Assembly (NCBI RefSeq): GCF_002289575.1 | Contig: NZ_NTGA01000031.1 | Span: 1 to 45,636 of the forward strand | Origin: Dietzia natronolimnaea | Lineage (GTDB): Bacteria; Actinomycetota; Actinomycetes; Mycobacteriales; Mycobacteriaceae | Direction: 5' to 3' | Length of the DNA stretch: 45,636 nucleotides | Part shown: piece after piece, positions 44,935-45,636 of the stretch | How the letters are laid out: each line of letters opens with the position of its first letter | How positions within the stretch are numbered: position 1 is the stretch's first letter | Notes under the pieces: generated by a model | The model's database searches: none | Seen by the model: the letters and a program-made list of their open reading frames with translations, nothing else | Told to the model about the DNA's origin: nothing | Position numbers and translations under genes: made by a program

Positions 44935-45587
44935 TCCGGGTGGCCCTGGTCGACGATCAGGCGGTGGTCCGCGCCGGATTCCGGGTGCTGTTGGAGGAGG
45001 CCGCGGACCTCGAGGTGGTCGGCGAGGCGGCCAGCGGGCCCGAGGCCGTCGCCATGGTGCGTCGCGCCCGGCCCGACGTCGTCTGCATGGACGTGCGGAT
45101 GCCCGGCGGGGACGGGCTGACCGCGACCCGGCAGATCGTCGCCGACCGCGACGGCGATCTGCCCGCCGTGCTCGTGGTGACGACCTTCGATCTGGACGAC
45201 TACGTCTTCGGGGCTCTCGAGGCCGGGGCCAGCGGGTTCCTCCTCAAGGACTGCGATCCCGCCGACCTCGCCCACGCCATCCGGCGCCTCGCCCGCGGGG
45301 AGGGGATGGTCGACCAGGCCGTCACCCGGCGCGTGATCGCCGAATTCGCCCGCCGACGCCCCGCCCCGGACCCCGCGCAGGCCGCCGGTCCCCTCACCCC
45401 CCGGGAACGTGACATCGTCCGGCTGCTCGCCGAGGGCATGTCGAACTCCGAGATCGCCGCCGCTCTTCACGTGGAGCAGTCCACCGTGAAGTCCCACCTC
45501 GGGCGGGCGATGACCAAACTCGGCACGAGGGACCGGTTGCAGACCGTGGTGTGGGCCTACCGGACGGGGGTCGCGGGCGGGACGTGA
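44931..45587 (+). CDS. NarL/FixJ-family response regulator
   Basis: A 218-aa partner of the adjacent kinase. The receiver has the acidic pair DDQ near the N-terminus, the phosphorylated Asp54 (VCMDVRMPGGDG) and the conserved Lys in GFLLKD. The C-terminal LuxR helix-turn-helix runs LTPRERDIVRLLAEGMSNSE, then HVEQSTVKSHLGRAMTKLG. Target genes are unknown; the upstream serine hydrolase gene is the natural candidate. After its stop at 45587 the window ends without another gene. Confidence 0.96.
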   Translation: MIRVALVDDQAVVRAGFRVLLEEAADLEVVGEAASGPEAVAMVRRARPDVVCMDVRMPGGDGLTATRQIVADRDGDLPAVLVVTTFDLDDYVFGALEAGASGFLLKDCDPADLAHAIRRLARGEGMVDQAVTRRVIAEFARRRPAPDPAQAAGPLTPRERDIVRLLAEGMSNSEIAAALHVEQSTVKSHLGRAMTKLGTRDRLQTVVWAYRTGVAGGT

Positions 45588-45636
45588 CCGCGCGGACCTG
45601 TCCCGCGTGGACAGAGCACCTAGGAGACTGCTGAAC

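Noticed and set aside
1-45636. Insertion sequences, prophage genes, integrase sites or CRISPR arrays
   Set aside because: No transposase, integrase or phage protein frame is visible, and no regularly spaced repeat beyond the 17-bp array was found.
45588-45636. Possible start of another gene after the response regulator
   Set aside because: A TAGGAG-like ribosome site occurs near 45621 but no start codon follows it before the window ends.

Overview
This 45.6 kb window is chromosomal DNA from a high-GC actinobacterium of the order Mycobacteriales. The evidence is the presence of an Emb-type cell-wall arabinosyltransferase, mycothiol synthase (MshD), an LmeA-like lipoprotein, a GlnR-type orphan regulator and a DUF3073 protein, and the gene order. 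A Dietzia-like genus fits, but the genus is inferred, not proven. The order of many genes matches the M. tuberculosis Rv0780-Rv0823 block (purC, ptrB, purS/purQ, purL, purF, purM, DUF3073, ygfZ, pabC-like, FABP-like, cysA2, lmeA, glnR, mshD, pst/phoU, dus). The left edge resembles the Rv1314c-Rv1315 pair (adenosyltransferase, murA), which in M. tuberculosis adjoins the rRNA operon.

Layout. 0-3 kb: murA and a PduO-type cobalamin adenosyltransferase are divergent, followed by a GAF-LuxR regulator. 3.2-8.6 kb: a CobW-type GTPase overlaps an enoyl-CoA hydratase gene, then a long Emb-family arabinosyltransferase. 8.6-9.3 kb: tRNA-Phe, tRNA-Asp, tRNA-Glu and tRNA-Lys with clear hairpin terminators. 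9.4-17.4 kb: dus, phoU converging on a complete pstSCAB operon, then mshD and glnR; phoU and pstS both carry tandem 11-bp PHO boxes. 17.5-22.9 kb: lmeA-like, cysA2-type sulfurtransferase, two small or unknown genes, a nitrobindin/FABP-like protein, pabC-like, ygfZ and DUF3073. 23-40.4 kb: purine genes split over four transcription units (LssY_C-SCP-purF-purM; purL-yoaK; purS-purQ; purC-ptrB), with membrane, redox and regulatory genes between them. 40.5-45.6 kb: a monoacylglycerol-lipase-like hydrolase, then a serine hydrolase-histidine kinase-response regulator unit. The last 49 bases hold no complete gene.

Themes. Thirteen genes have a TANNNT -10 hexamer exactly 6-7 nt before the start codon with no ribosome binding site. 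This is the geometry of leaderless transcripts known in this order, and it fixes many starts. Phosphate uptake (pstSCAB), its regulator (phoU) and the PHO boxes form one coherent module. The most interesting unexplained items are a 63-codon gene for a small protein with acidic but no basic residues and signs of strong expression (a candidate PorA/PorH-like cell-wall channel), and a 32-residue leaderless membrane protein translationally coupled to the nitrobindin-like gene. Next come the LssY_C-SCP-purF coupling and the serine hydrolase-two-component operon. I see no insertion sequence, prophage or CRISPR array.
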